A DNA stretch of 13,354 nt from DASVEE01 sp036399695 (GCA_036399695.1 DASWMP010000287.1:1-13354), one strand, 5' to 3'. Shown: positions 1-6,896, numbered from the stretch's first letter. The notes: generated by a model from the sequence alone, not told the origin. Numbers and translations are program-made.

Positions 1-57
1 GCCACCGCTCTGGTACACGTGTAAAAGAGCGGTGGCTGCGCCACCGCACTCCAAGAT
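1..57. repeat. Interspersed hairpin repeat at left window edge
   Basis: Three copies of one 8-nt arm lie in alternating orientation: GCCACCGC at 1-8, its complement GCGGTGGC at 29-36, and GCCACCGC again at 40-47. The first pair extends to a perfect 11-bp inverted repeat (1-11 with 26-36); the second forms an 8-bp stem with a 3-nt loop. Positions 47-57, read on the minus strand, give ATCTTGGAGTG, which recurs on the plus strand at 13331-13341 at the other end of the window. I infer a dispersed repeat truncated by the window edge. Its full length and copy number cannot be seen here. Confidence 0.6.
22..47 (-). terminator. Putative intrinsic terminator of the VWA-TPR operon
   Basis: Read on the minus strand, 17 nt after the TPR stop codon, an 8-bp GC-rich stem (arms 47-40 and 36-29, loop 39-37) is followed by TCTTTTA. 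That is a short but usable U-tract. Position and polarity suit the end of the minus-strand operon. The stem shares an arm with a competing 11-bp hairpin further downstream, so the folding is ambiguous. Confidence 0.5.
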
Positions 58-63
58 CAAACC

Positions 64-1554
64 TCATGGCGCCACCGCCAGCCCTACCGGCTCCAGCAGC
101 AACGCATCGGCATCAGCGGCGCGCGTGGCGCCGAGCACGCGGTAGGTGAGCTGCAGCGGCGTGCCGGCCGGCCAGGTGCCGTTGAACTGCGTCGGCTCGC
201 TGAAACGGAACGGCACCCCATCGACGGTGCCGCTCTCGAAGACGCTCCCGGCTTCACCTTCGAACAGCACGATGCTCGTGTAGACCGCGGCGTCGAGCAC
301 GGCGCGCTGCTCGGGCCTCAGGGCGTCGAAGCCGTTGATCAGCGCGCGCAGCTCGCCCGCGCTCGGCGAGGCCGACGCCGGTACCACGGCCTCGACGCGG
401 CTGGCTTCGCGCAGCAGCAGGGCCACGGTGTCGTTCGACGGGAACTCCTTCGCCAGCGCCTCCAGCGTCGTGCGGGCGGCGCGCTTTTCTCCGCGGCTCA
501 TTTGCACCAGCGCCCGCCGGACTTTGCCGCCGGTCGTGGAGGTGTCCACGTCCTGCGGCGTGGATTTGCCGCTGCCGAGGTGACGCTGGTAGTCGCGGAT
601 GAGAGGGAGGGAGAAGGGATTGGCGGCGAAAGCTTCGGCGTAGCGCTCCTCGTCCTTGTCGAGACGCGCCAGCGCTGCGAGCGCGGTGGCGTCGTCGGTG
701 CGGTCGCGCAGGACGGCTTCGTATTGCGCGCGGGCCTGCGTCGTCGCGCCACGATCTTCGTAAAGGCGCGCCAGGCGAAGCTGGGCGCGATTGAGCAGCG
801 AGAGGTAAGCCGCTTCGTCGCCACGAGCGGTGGAGAGGATCTCGAACGACTCCTGCCGGGCCACGCCTTCGCGGATAGCGTCGAAGGCGGGGGAGCGCAG
901 CGACGCCGTGACGGTCACGAGCAGGCGCTCCGCTTCGTCGCGCTCGCCGGCGTCGATGAGCGCGGTGGCGAGGGCGTGCTGGTAGACGGCGACGTCGAGC
1001 GGATTCGTACCGGCGAGCAGCACCGCGTTGCGGGCGGCGCTGACGGCTTTGCGCGGCTGCTTCAGCACCGACATCGCGGAGGAGTAGAGGTTCCAGGTCT
1101 TCGGCGAGTCGGCGGTGTAGCGGGTGGCTTCTTCGAGCAGGGCGAAGGACTCCGGCGCGCGGCCGAGCTTCGCCTGCGCCAGCGCCGCGTAGGCGGTGGC
1201 CGTGGAGTAGCGGGTGAGATCGGAGGAGGCGCGCGCGCTGGTGCGCTCCTTCTCCGCGAGTTCGACGGCCCTGGCGTATTGGAGCCGCGCAAGGGAGTGC
1301 TCGTTGCGCGTGGCGCGCAGGTCGCCGAGGTTCAGACGGCCGGAGAGCTGCGCCAGAAAACCGGGCGAGGTGGCGAGCTGCCGCTCCATCTTGGCAATCT
1401 CAAAGTCCGAGGCGATGCGCGTTTGCGCGAAGGCCGGCGCGGCGCTGAGTCCGACCAGCAACAGAGCCACGGTGGGACCTATGCGACGAATGGCTGCGCG
1501 CGGGCGGAGCCCATCGGTCCTATTGGTCCCATCTGTCCCATCGTTCTTCATCAT
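64..1554 (-). CDS. Secreted TPR-like repeat protein (function unknown)
   Basis: The protein has 496 aa. It starts with an n-region rich in Arg, a hydrophobic core (about residues 27-38) and a likely signal peptidase I site after AFA at residue 43, so export is expected. The body (about 45-400) is helical and Ala/Leu-rich, with repeated A-x-x-Y/L patterns typical of tetratricopeptide repeats; the last ~90 residues look like a separate beta-rich domain. TPR proteins are scaffolds, and no catalytic motif is visible. The start at 1554 is chosen because its ATG overlaps the TGA of the upstream VWA gene (ATGA), giving translational coupling; ATG 1551 follows directly. The frame stays open 100 codons further upstream, but that part overlaps the VWA gene in another frame. 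Codons 5-16 are a 9-bp tandem repeat ahead of the signal peptide, so a start downstream of it (for example GTG at Val29) cannot be excluded. Confidence 0.8.
   Translation of the reverse strand: MMKNDGTDGTNRTDGLRPRAAIRRIGPTVALLLVGLSAAPAFAQTRIASDFEIAKMERQLATSPGFLAQLSGRLNLGDLRATRNEHSLARLQYARAVELAEKERTSARASSDLTRYSTATAYAALAQAKLGRAPESFALLEEATRYTADSPKTWNLYSSAMSVLKQPRKAVSAARNAVLLAGTNPLDVAVYQHALATALIDAGERDEAERLLVTVTASLRSPAFDAIREGVARQESFEILSTARGDEAAYLSLLNRAQLRLARLYEDRGATTQARAQYEAVLRDRTDDATALAALARLDKDEERYAEAFAANPFSLPLIRDYQRHLGSGKSTPQDVDTSTTGGKVRRALVQMSRGEKRAARTTLEALAKEFPSNDTVALLLREASRVEAVVPASASPSAGELRALINGFDALRPEQRAVLDAAVYTSIVLFEGEAGSVFESGTVDGVPFRFSEPTQFNGTWPAGTPLQLTYRVLGATRAADADALLLEPVGLAVAP
1507..1542 (-). 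repeat. 9-bp tandem repeat in the 5' end of the TPR gene
   Basis: On the minus strand four 9-nt units follow each other: GATGGGACA, GATGGGACC, AATAGGACC, GATGGGCTC. The period is a multiple of three, so if translated they give DGT-DGT-NRT-DGL just before the signal peptide. The repeat lies 12 nt after the operon-overlap ATG. Confidence 0.75.
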
Positions 1555-2612
1555 TCGGCCCAGTACCCTTTGCGCGCGGCCAGCACGGCGACGCCACGTG
1601 CAGGCGCAATCGTGATGCTCCGCCAGCCGTGCGTAGCGGCGTTGCTGCTCTGGTAGACCACGAGATACCTGCTGTTGATGTCCGCCAGGATGCGCCCCAG
1701 TTCTTCCGCGACCGTCTCCCGGGAGGCATGAGCAATCGCCCCGCCGGTATTCGTGGCCGCCCGTTCGAGGAAGCTGCTTTCCTCGCCGAGGATGATCGCT
1801 GCCACCACCGTCTTGGTGCTGCTGATGCGGCGCAGCGCTGCTTCCTCGGTCCACTGTGAATTGCGGTCGCCGCCGTCGGTGATGACGATGGCGTACGTCC
1901 GTTCGCGCACCGGGACCGAGGCCATTGCATCGCGCAGCGACGTGCCGCCCGATGCCGTCGTATCGGCGAAAAGCCGCGCGAGCCTCTCACCTCGCGCGAT
2001 GCGGCGTGACTTCGCCACGTTGTGGTTGAAGAGGGTCACGGACGACGTATCGCCCGGACGGAGTTGCGCCATCTGCTGGTCGATCGCCCGCAGCGCCGCT
2101 TCGAGCCGGCCGCCGCGCATACTGAGCGAGCGGTCGACGATGAACGCAAAATGCGCCGCCGGCCTCTCGGCCCGCACTTCCCGGATCTGCTGCTCGACGC
2201 CGTTCTCCCGCAGTCGCAGGTCGGCGGCCTTGACGGTCCGCCCTGCCCGGACGCGCAACGGCACCTCGACGAGATCGACGTTCAGGTTGTCGCTGGCGGT
2301 GATCGCGGCGGTGCGCACCCGCGCCGTCTCGCTGGTACGAAAGCCGTTCGACCACACTTTGGCCACGACCTCGCGCGGCAACGGATTGGTCCCGAAATCG
2401 ACCGCAATCCGGTACGGCGCCTTCCGCGCCACGCCGGCGAGTGTCCCGTCGATGAAGAACTCGACCCGGTCGACGTTAGCCGCATCGGTCGTGACTTCCA
2501 GAGCCTGAGGCCCGATCGCCTGCGCCCCCGGAAGCGGCGCAACGAACGTGACAGCGGCGCCGAGCGGCGTCGCCAGCAGGATCAGGATGAGGAAGAGCCG
2601 GCGCACATGCAT
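1551..2612 (-). CDS. Secreted VWA-domain protein (VWFA-related acidobacterial family)
   Basis: The protein has 353 aa. Residues 1-20 form a signal peptide (MHVRRL then a Leu/Ile core, cleavage near GAA). Residues ~21-105 resemble an Ig-like beta-sandwich (pattern VEFFIDG...KAPYRIAVDFG). Residues ~120-135 are a short linker domain, and ~152-320 a von Willebrand factor A domain. All MIDAS metal-site elements are present: D160-x-S162-x-S164, T224 and D246. The C-terminal ~25 residues (GWRSITI...RKGYWAE) match the tail I know from the 'VWFA-related Acidobacterial domain' family, which is expanded in Acidobacteriota. These proteins are thought to bind ligands in a metal-dependent way outside the cytoplasm; the ligand here is unknown. 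The start at 2612 places the signal peptide at the N-terminus; the frame runs open upstream without protein-like sequence. It is first in an operon with the TPR gene (ATGA overlap at 1551-1554). Confidence 0.88.
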   Translation of the reverse strand: MHVRRLFLILILLATPLGAAVTFVAPLPGAQAIGPQALEVTTDAANVDRVEFFIDGTLAGVARKAPYRIAVDFGTNPLPREVVAKVWSNGFRTSETARVRTAAITASDNLNVDLVEVPLRVRAGRTVKAADLRLRENGVEQQIREVRAERPAAHFAFIVDRSLSMRGGRLEAALRAIDQQMAQLRPGDTSSVTLFNHNVAKSRRIARGERLARLFADTTASGGTSLRDAMASVPVRERTYAIVITDGGDRNSQWTEEAALRRISSTKTVVAAIILGEESSFLERAATNTGGAIAHASRETVAEELGRILADINSRYLVVYQSSNAATHGWRSITIAPARGVAVLAARKGYWAE

Positions 2613-2750
2613 CGAAACGTGTCGATGCCGATAAGCTATTTCGATTGTGACACTTGGCGCATTTGGATGACGGAGTGTCCTGATGGGGAGACGACAAACG
2701 CCGCGGGCCGTGCGCGCCCGCCGGAGGCGCTCCCGTTGTCTCCTGTCCAT

Positions 2751-2756
2751 TACAAT
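2751..2756 (+). promoter_or_regulatory. Possible -10 element for the M20 gene
   Basis: TACAAT matches the sigma-70 -10 consensus at five of six positions and ends 9 nt before the M20 start codon. No -35 hexamer is seen at 16-18 nt spacing, and no Shine-Dalgarno sequence separates it from the ATG. If used, the transcript would be almost leaderless. Support is the hexamer and its position only. Confidence 0.35.
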
Positions 2757-2765
2757 CCGCGCCCA

Positions 2766-3785
2766 ATGCCGCTCGATCCGCTTCTCCTGGCGCGCCAGCT
2801 CATTGATGTTCCTTCTCCGACCGAGAGTGAATTTGCCGTCGCGGAGCTGCTCGATGAGCAGTTGACCGCGCTCGGGTTTGCTACGCGCCGGCAGGCTGTG
2901 ACCGGCGACCGGTTCAACCTCTACGCGAGTGCGGGTGGACGGCCGCGCGTCGTCATGAACTCGCACATCGACACCGTGCCGCCCTGGTTCGCCTCCTACG
3001 AGGATGACGACTACCTGTACGGACGGGGCGCCTGCGATACCAAGGGCATCATCGCCGCGATGATCGCGGCGGGGGAGCGGTTACGGACGCGGGGCGTGCA
3101 TGATTTCGCGTTCCTGTTCGTCGTCGGTGAAGAGACCGACTCCGTCGGTGCGAAGAGCGCGAACATCGAGTTCAAGGATCTCGGCTCCGAATACGTCGTC
3201 GTCGGCGAGCCGACGGAATCGAGCTTCGCGCGCGCGTCGAAAGGCGCCTTCACCGCGGTCGTTCGCTTCGAAGGCAAAGCCGCGCACTCCGCCTATCCGG
3301 AGCGGGGCGACTCCGCCATCAACCGCATGGTCGCGGCCATCACGGAGATCAACGCCGCCGAATGGGGCACGCACGAGATCCTCGGCAAGTCGACGGTCAA
3401 CGTCGGCGTCGTCCGCGGCGGCTTCAAACCGAACATCATCCCCGCCGAAGCGGAGTGCGAAATGATCTTCCGCCTCGTCACCACGCCGGAAGAAGTGCAG
3501 GCCCAGCTCGAAACCATCGTCGCCAGGCACGGCGGCAAGATCATCCTCGCCCGCGGCAACCCCCCGCAGTTCATGACCGTGCCGGAGGGCGCCAGATCGG
3601 CCGTCGTGGCCTTCAATACCGACGTCCCCTGGCTCGGCAACCTCGGCAAACCGCTCCTCTTCGGTCCCGGCTCCATCCTCGACGCCCACGGCGCGAAGGA
3701 ACGCATCGGGAAGAAGGATCTGTTGGAAGCGGTAGGTACGTACGAAGAGATGGTCCTCTCGCTGCTGGAGGGGAGAGCCTCGTAG
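2766..3785 (+). CDS. M20/M25/M40-family zinc metallo-hydrolase (ArgE/DapE type)
   Basis: The protein has 339 aa and is cytoplasmic with no signal peptide. The di-metal active site of clan MH is complete: H67-x-D69 (NSHIDTVP), bridging D91 (GRGACDTKG), catalytic base and ligand E122-E123 (GEETDS), E148 (VVGEPTE) and H308 (LDAHGAKE). The lid/dimerisation domain spans about 155-265, with H174 in KAAHSAYP. The family removes acyl or aminoacyl groups from small amides (acetylornithine, succinyl-diaminopimelate, dipeptides). Substrate cannot be assigned; at 339 aa it is somewhat short for classical ArgE/DapE (about 375-385). The start at 2766 gives a normal family N-terminus; there is no clear Shine-Dalgarno. 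It is divergent from the VWA operon and followed after 96 bp by the thiolase, with a heptamer hairpin repeat between, so co-transcription is uncertain. Confidence 0.88.
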   Translation: MPLDPLLLARQLIDVPSPTESEFAVAELLDEQLTALGFATRRQAVTGDRFNLYASAGGRPRVVMNSHIDTVPPWFASYEDDDYLYGRGACDTKGIIAAMIAAGERLRTRGVHDFAFLFVVGEETDSVGAKSANIEFKDLGSEYVVVGEPTESSFARASKGAFTAVVRFEGKAAHSAYPERGDSAINRMVAAITEINAAEWGTHEILGKSTVNVGVVRGGFKPNIIPAEAECEMIFRLVTTPEEVQAQLETIVARHGGKIILARGNPPQFMTVPEGARSAVVAFNTDVPWLGNLGKPLLFGPGSILDAHGAKERIGKKDLLEAVGTYEEMVLSLLEGRAS

Positions 3786-3790
3786 AGACG

Positions 3791-3876
3791 CGTTGACCGT
3801 TGCTCGTTGCCCGTTGTCCGTAAGGAGATCGCGGCACGGCGCAGCACGGACAACGAGCAACGGAAAACGGACAACG
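3791..3876. repeat. Heptamer inverted-array element 1 (CGTTGYC words)
   Basis: The left arm (3791-3818) is four 7-nt units: CGTTGAC, CGTTGCT, CGTTGCC, CGTTGTC. The right arm (3849-3876) is four units on the opposite strand: GACAACG, AGCAACG, GAAAACG, GACAACG. Segments 3797-3809 and 3851-3863 are perfectly complementary (13 bp), and 3812-3821 with 3846-3855 gives 10 bp more; the left arm has one extra 7-nt unit that would bulge out. The element fills almost the whole gap between the M20 and thiolase genes, ending 5 nt before the thiolase ATG. Confidence 0.85.
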
Positions 3877-3881
3877 AATCC

Positions 3882-5072
3882 ATGCCCAAACTCACACAAG
3901 ACATCTACCTCATCGCCGCGCTTCGTACGCCGATCGGCAAGTTCGGCGGGACGCTCGCTTCACTCACGGCCCCGCAGCTCGGGACGGCCAGTGCCCGGGC
4001 CACGATCGAGCGGAGCGGCATCGATCCGGAAGCGATCGACGAAGTGATCTTCGGCAACGCGCGGCAGGCGGGCGTGGGGCCGAATGCGGCGCGGCAGGTC
4101 GCCATCAAGAGCGGGCTGCGGCATGAAGTGCCGGCGTATACGGTCAACCAGGCGTGCGGCTCCGGGCTGCGCGCGATCATGAATGCTGCCGATCAACTGC
4201 GGCTCGGGCAGGCGGAAGTCATCCTGGCTGGCGGAACGGAGTCGATGTCCAACACGCCGTACCTGCTGCCGCGGGCGCGGTGGGGCTACCGGATGGGAGA
4301 CGCCGAAGTCGTCGACGGCATGACGCGCGACGGCTTCATGTGCCCGCTGGCCGACGAGATGATGGGCTCGACCGCGGAGACGCTGGCCGACCGCTACGAC
4401 ATTTCCCGCGAGGAGCAGGACCGCTACGCCGTCGCTTCGCAGACGAAAGCCGGACAGGCGTACGCGGAGAATCGCTTCGCCGATGAGATCGTGCCCGTCA
4501 CGGTCCCGGGGAAGAAGGGGGACGTGCTCTTCGAGCGTGACGAGCACCCACGCTTCGAGGTGGATCTCGGCAGCATGGCCAGGCTCCCGGCCGTCTTCCG
4601 TAAAGGGGGCAGCGTCCACGCCGGCAATTCCTCCGGCGTTACTGACGGCGCCTCGAGCATGCTCGTCGCCACTGCCGCGGCGGTGAAGCAGCACAACCTG
4701 AAGCCGATGGCCCGCATCGCCGGCTACGCGCAGGCCGGCGTCGACCCGAAGGTCATGGGCATCGGACCCGTCCCCGCGACGAACAAGCTCCTGGCCGAGC
4801 TCGGCCTGAAGCTCGAGGACCTCGACCTCATCGAACTGAACGAAGCCTTCGCCGCGCAAGTCATCGCCTGCGACCGCGAGCTCCACCTCGACCCCGCCAA
4901 ACTCAACGTCCACGGCGGCGCCATCTCCCTCGGCCACCCCATCGGCGCCACGGGCGCCCGCATTACGACGACGCTGTTGCACGCCATGCAGGCCCGCAAC
5001 GCGAAGCTGGGCCTGGCCACGTTGTGCATTAGTGGGGGGATGGGGCTGTCGATGATCGTGGAGAGAGTTTGA
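3882..5072 (+). CDS. Thiolase, probable acetyl-CoA C-acetyltransferase
   Basis: The protein has 396 aa, the usual length for biosynthetic/degradative thiolases. It would condense two acetyl-CoA to acetoacetyl-CoA or cleave 3-ketoacyl-CoA in the cytoplasm. The nucleophile C92 lies in NQACGSGL; the N320-EAF motif, H352 in GHPIGATGAR and the acid/base C382 in CISGGMG are all present. The last motif is normally CxGGG; Ser for the first Gly is a mild deviation. The start at 3882 leaves MPKLTQDIYLIAALRTPIGKF, a normal family N-terminus; the open frame reaches 25 codons upstream but only through the heptamer repeat. The repeat's right arm ends 5 nt before the ATG, so there is no Shine-Dalgarno. No beta-oxidation or ketogenesis partner is nearby. 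AtoB/PhaA-like versus FadA-like specificity cannot be decided from sequence alone. Confidence 0.92.
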   Translation: MPKLTQDIYLIAALRTPIGKFGGTLASLTAPQLGTASARATIERSGIDPEAIDEVIFGNARQAGVGPNAARQVAIKSGLRHEVPAYTVNQACGSGLRAIMNAADQLRLGQAEVILAGGTESMSNTPYLLPRARWGYRMGDAEVVDGMTRDGFMCPLADEMMGSTAETLADRYDISREEQDRYAVASQTKAGQAYAENRFADEIVPVTVPGKKGDVLFERDEHPRFEVDLGSMARLPAVFRKGGSVHAGNSSGVTDGASSMLVATAAAVKQHNLKPMARIAGYAQAGVDPKVMGIGPVPATNKLLAELGLKLEDLDLIELNEAFAAQVIACDRELHLDPAKLNVHGGAISLGHPIGATGARITTTLLHAMQARNAKLGLATLCISGGMGLSMIVERV

Positions 5073-5108
5073 GGGCGGGGCGTAGTTTGAGGGCGGGGCG
5101 TAGTTTGA
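5066..5108 (+). repeat. 18-bp tandem duplication spanning the thiolase stop codon
   Basis: The 18-nt unit starting AGTTTGAGGG occurs at 5066-5083 and 5084-5101, followed by a partial third copy (AGTTTGA, 5102-5108). The first copy contains the last codons and the TGA stop of the thiolase gene. The duplication therefore copied the gene end into the spacer without altering the protein. It runs directly into the 7-bp array. Confidence 0.85.
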
Positions 5109-5247
5109 ACGCAGAACGCAGAACGCAGAACGCAGAACGCAGAACGCAGAATGCAGAACGCAGAACGCAGAACGCAGAATGCAGAGATGGAAAACGGAAA
5201 CTGGCAGCCTTCTAAATTCTTCATTCTGCGTTCTGCGTTCTGCGTTC
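5107..5247. repeat. Heptamer inverted-array element 2 (GAACGCA words)
   Basis: The left arm has eleven 7-nt units (5107-5183): GAACGCA x6, GAATGCA, GAACGCA x3, GAATGCA. Units 4-7 and 8-11 form an exact 28-nt higher-order duplication (5128-5155, 5156-5183). The right arm (5227-5247) is three reverse-complement units TGCGTTC preceded by CATTC. Segment 5156-5181 is perfectly complementary to 5222-5247, a 26-bp stem around a 40-nt centre, and the copy at 5128-5153 can pair with the same right arm instead. The right arm ends 7 nt before the TatD start codon, leaving no Shine-Dalgarno. Confidence 0.92.
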
Positions 5248-5254
5248 ATCTTTT

Positions 5255-6025
5255 ATGACCTACACCGACTCCCACTGCCACCTCACCATGTCCGACGCCG
5301 CGGCCAACCTGACGCGGGCGCGCGAGCTCGGCGTGCGCGGGTTCGTCGTGCCGGCGACGAAGCTCGATGATGCGGCGCAGTGCGTCGCCATCGCGCAGCA
5401 GCACGACGATGTCTGGGCCGCGGTCGGCTTTCATCCACACGAAGCAAAGGACTGCGACGACATCGCCTTCGCCGAGATCGCCCGGCTGGCCCGTCTGCCG
5501 CGCGTCGTGGCCATCGGCGAGTGCGGGCTCGACTACCACTACATGCACTCGCCGCGGGAGACGCAGCGCGACGTCCTGCTGCGGCACATCGACCTCGCCA
5601 AGTCGCTCGACCTCCCGGTGATCATCCATAACCGCGAATCGACGGACGACCTCTTTGACCTGCTGACCTCGGACGCCGCGAAAGGCGCGCGGGGCATCCT
5701 CCACTCCTACACCGAGACCCTCGAGCCGGCGCTCCGCCTCATCGACCTCGGCTACTACATCTCCTTCTCCGGCATCGTCACCTTCCGCACCGCCGAGATG
5801 CTGCGCGGCGTGGCCCGCTCGCTGCCGCACGACCGGGTGCTGATCGAGACCGATACGCCCTACCTCGCGCCCGTGCCGTTCCGCGGCAAGGAGAACGAGC
5901 CGGCCTTCGTCATCAAGATCGCCGAGCTCCTGGCGCAGCTCTGGGACGTGCCGCTCGAGCAGGTGGCGGCGCAGACGACCGCCAATTTCGAGCGCGCCTT
6001 CTCAGTTAAACTGCCGCAGCTTTGA
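5255..6025 (+). CDS. TatD-family metal-dependent deoxyribonuclease
   Basis: The protein has 256 aa, a typical cytoplasmic TatD TIM-barrel. All metal ligands of the amidohydrolase-like site are recognisable: H7-x-H9 (DSHCHL), E89 (GECGLDYH), H125 (IIHNRES), H150 (GILHSYTE) and D200 (ETDTPYLAP). The signature block around residues 198-216 (ETDTPYLAPVPFRGKENEP) is near-perfect. Family members are Mg-dependent 3'-5' exonucleases linked to DNA repair or degradation; the name comes from a tat-operon location, not from protein export. Residues 151-154 (SYTE instead of the common CFSG) are a small deviation next to the H150 ligand. The ATG at 5255 starts the standard N-terminus. Its 5' flank is the heptamer repeat. 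The stop overlaps the start of the next gene by one base (TGATG), so the two are translationally coupled. Confidence 0.92.
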   Translation: MTYTDSHCHLTMSDAAANLTRARELGVRGFVVPATKLDDAAQCVAIAQQHDDVWAAVGFHPHEAKDCDDIAFAEIARLARLPRVVAIGECGLDYHYMHSPRETQRDVLLRHIDLAKSLDLPVIIHNRESTDDLFDLLTSDAAKGARGILHSYTETLEPALRLIDLGYYISFSGIVTFRTAEMLRGVARSLPHDRVLIETDTPYLAPVPFRGKENEPAFVIKIAELLAQLWDVPLEQVAAQTTANFERAFSVKLPQL

Positions 6026-6747
6026 TGAGCCAGCCGGACCTCTCCGTCATCTTCCCGGTCTATAACGAGGAAGAAAACCTGCCGCTCCTGCTCGAGGAGA
6101 TCGCCAGGGCGCTCGACGGCACGCGATACACCTACGAGATCGTCGCTGCCGACGACGGTTCGACGGACCGCAGCCGCGAAGTGCTGCACGGCCTGCGCGG
6201 CAAGCACCCGACGCTGCGCATCCTGTCGCTGGAGAAGAACACCGGCCAGACGGCCGCGCTCGACGCCGCCTGGCGCGGCGCACACGGAAAGATGATCGTC
6301 TCCCTCGACGCCGACCTGCAGAACGACCCGGCCGACATTCCGGGGATGATCCGCAAGCTCACCGACAGCGGCGCCGACATGGTCATCGGCGTGCGCGTCA
6401 ACCGCCGCGACACGTTCAGCCGCCGCCTGCAGTCGAAGATCGGCAACGGCGTCCGCAACTGGATCACCGGCGACCGGATCACCGATACCGGCTGTTCGCT
6501 CAAGCTGGCCAAGCGGGAAGCCATCGAGCCGGTCCGCCTCTTCACCGGCATGCACCGCTTCCTCCCGACCCTCGTCCGCTACGCCGGCTTCCGCGTAGTC
6601 GAAATGCCCGTCAACCACCGCCCCCGCAAATACGGCCAGTCCAAATACGGCGCCATGAACCGCGCCTTCCGCGGCCTCGTCGACTGCTTCGCCGTCCGCT
6701 GGATGGGGAAGCGGATGCTGCGGTATCGGGTGAGGGAGGAGATGTAA
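6025..6747 (+). CDS. Family 2 glycosyltransferase (polyprenyl-phosphate sugar transferase type)
   Basis: The protein has 240 aa. The GT-A fold motifs are clear: PVYNEEENL (11-19), D43-D44 in AADDGSTD, the nucleotide-sugar/metal motif D95-A96-D97 in SLDADLQNDP, and the DTGCSLK block at 154-160. The pattern is that of dolichol- or undecaprenyl-phosphate hexosyl/mannosyl transferases (DPM1, ArnC, GtrB relatives). ArnC/GtrB proteins usually carry two C-terminal membrane helices. This one stops after the catalytic domain with a basic tail (KRMLRYRVREEM), suggesting peripheral membrane attachment like DPM1. The start at 6025 overlaps the TatD stop by one base; TTG at 6022 is an alternative adding one residue. 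The next gene encodes a LAB_N membrane protein, a recurrent neighbour of such transferases. A role in lipid-linked sugar or lipid A modification is inferred. Confidence 0.87.
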   Translation: MSQPDLSVIFPVYNEEENLPLLLEEIARALDGTRYTYEIVAADDGSTDRSREVLHGLRGKHPTLRILSLEKNTGQTAALDAAWRGAHGKMIVSLDADLQNDPADIPGMIRKLTDSGADMVIGVRVNRRDTFSRRLQSKIGNGVRNWITGDRITDTGCSLKLAKREAIEPVRLFTGMHRFLPTLVRYAGFRVVEMPVNHRPRKYGQSKYGAMNRAFRGLVDCFAVRWMGKRMLRYRVREEM

Positions 6748-6753
6748 ATGGCG

Positions 6754-6788
6754 GTGGTCAGTGATCCGTGGTCGGTGGTCGGTGGTCA
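6754..6788 (+). repeat. Heptamer array 3a (GTGGTCR words), no matching inverted array
   Basis: Five consecutive 7-nt units fill this stretch: GTGGTCA, GTGATCC, GTGGTCG, GTGGTCG, GTGGTCA. It begins 6 nt after the glycosyltransferase stop. No reverse-complement array of this word is seen downstream; a small hairpin (6787-6792 with 6800-6805) follows it. Confidence 0.75.
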
Positions 6789-6813
6789 TCGCGATACTTG
6801 CGATGCGATGCCT

Positions 6814-6896
6814 GTTTTTGGTTTTTGGTTTTTGGTTGTTGGTGAGGAGAGCTGCGCGCCGGCCTACCAGAAACCAAAAACCAACAACCAACAACC
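6814..6896. repeat. Heptamer inverted-array element 3 (GTTTTTG/GTTGTTG words)
   Basis: The left arm (6814-6841) is GTTTTTG x3 then GTTGTTG. The right arm (6866-6896) carries the complementary A/C-rich words (CCAAAAA and CCAACAA types). The segment at 6834-6843 is perfectly complementary to 6880-6889 and again to 6887-6896. The remaining units pair imperfectly because the word order differs between arms. The left arm ends in GGTGAGGAG, almost the same as GGTGGGGAG at the equivalent place in element 4. Between the right arm and the next start codon lies a proper Shine-Dalgarno. Confidence 0.85.

Noticed and set aside
502..1656. Long plus-strand open frame (384 codons) opposite the TPR gene
   Set aside because: It is antisense to a gene with a signal peptide and operon overlap; its translation is Arg/Gly-rich low complexity without domains, typical of a GC-rich shadow frame.
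2022..2765. N-terminal extension of the M20 frame by 248 codons
   Set aside because: It runs antisense through the VWA gene and has no protein-like motif; the M20 family start is at 2766.
5107..5247. CRISPR-like repeat array
   Set aside because: Units are 7 nt and contiguous with no spacers, and no cas gene is present.
3960..5249. Minus-strand open frame of 429 codons opposite the thiolase
   Set aside because: It begins inside the GAACGCA array and is the complement of a clear thiolase; the long frame is a by-product of GC bias.
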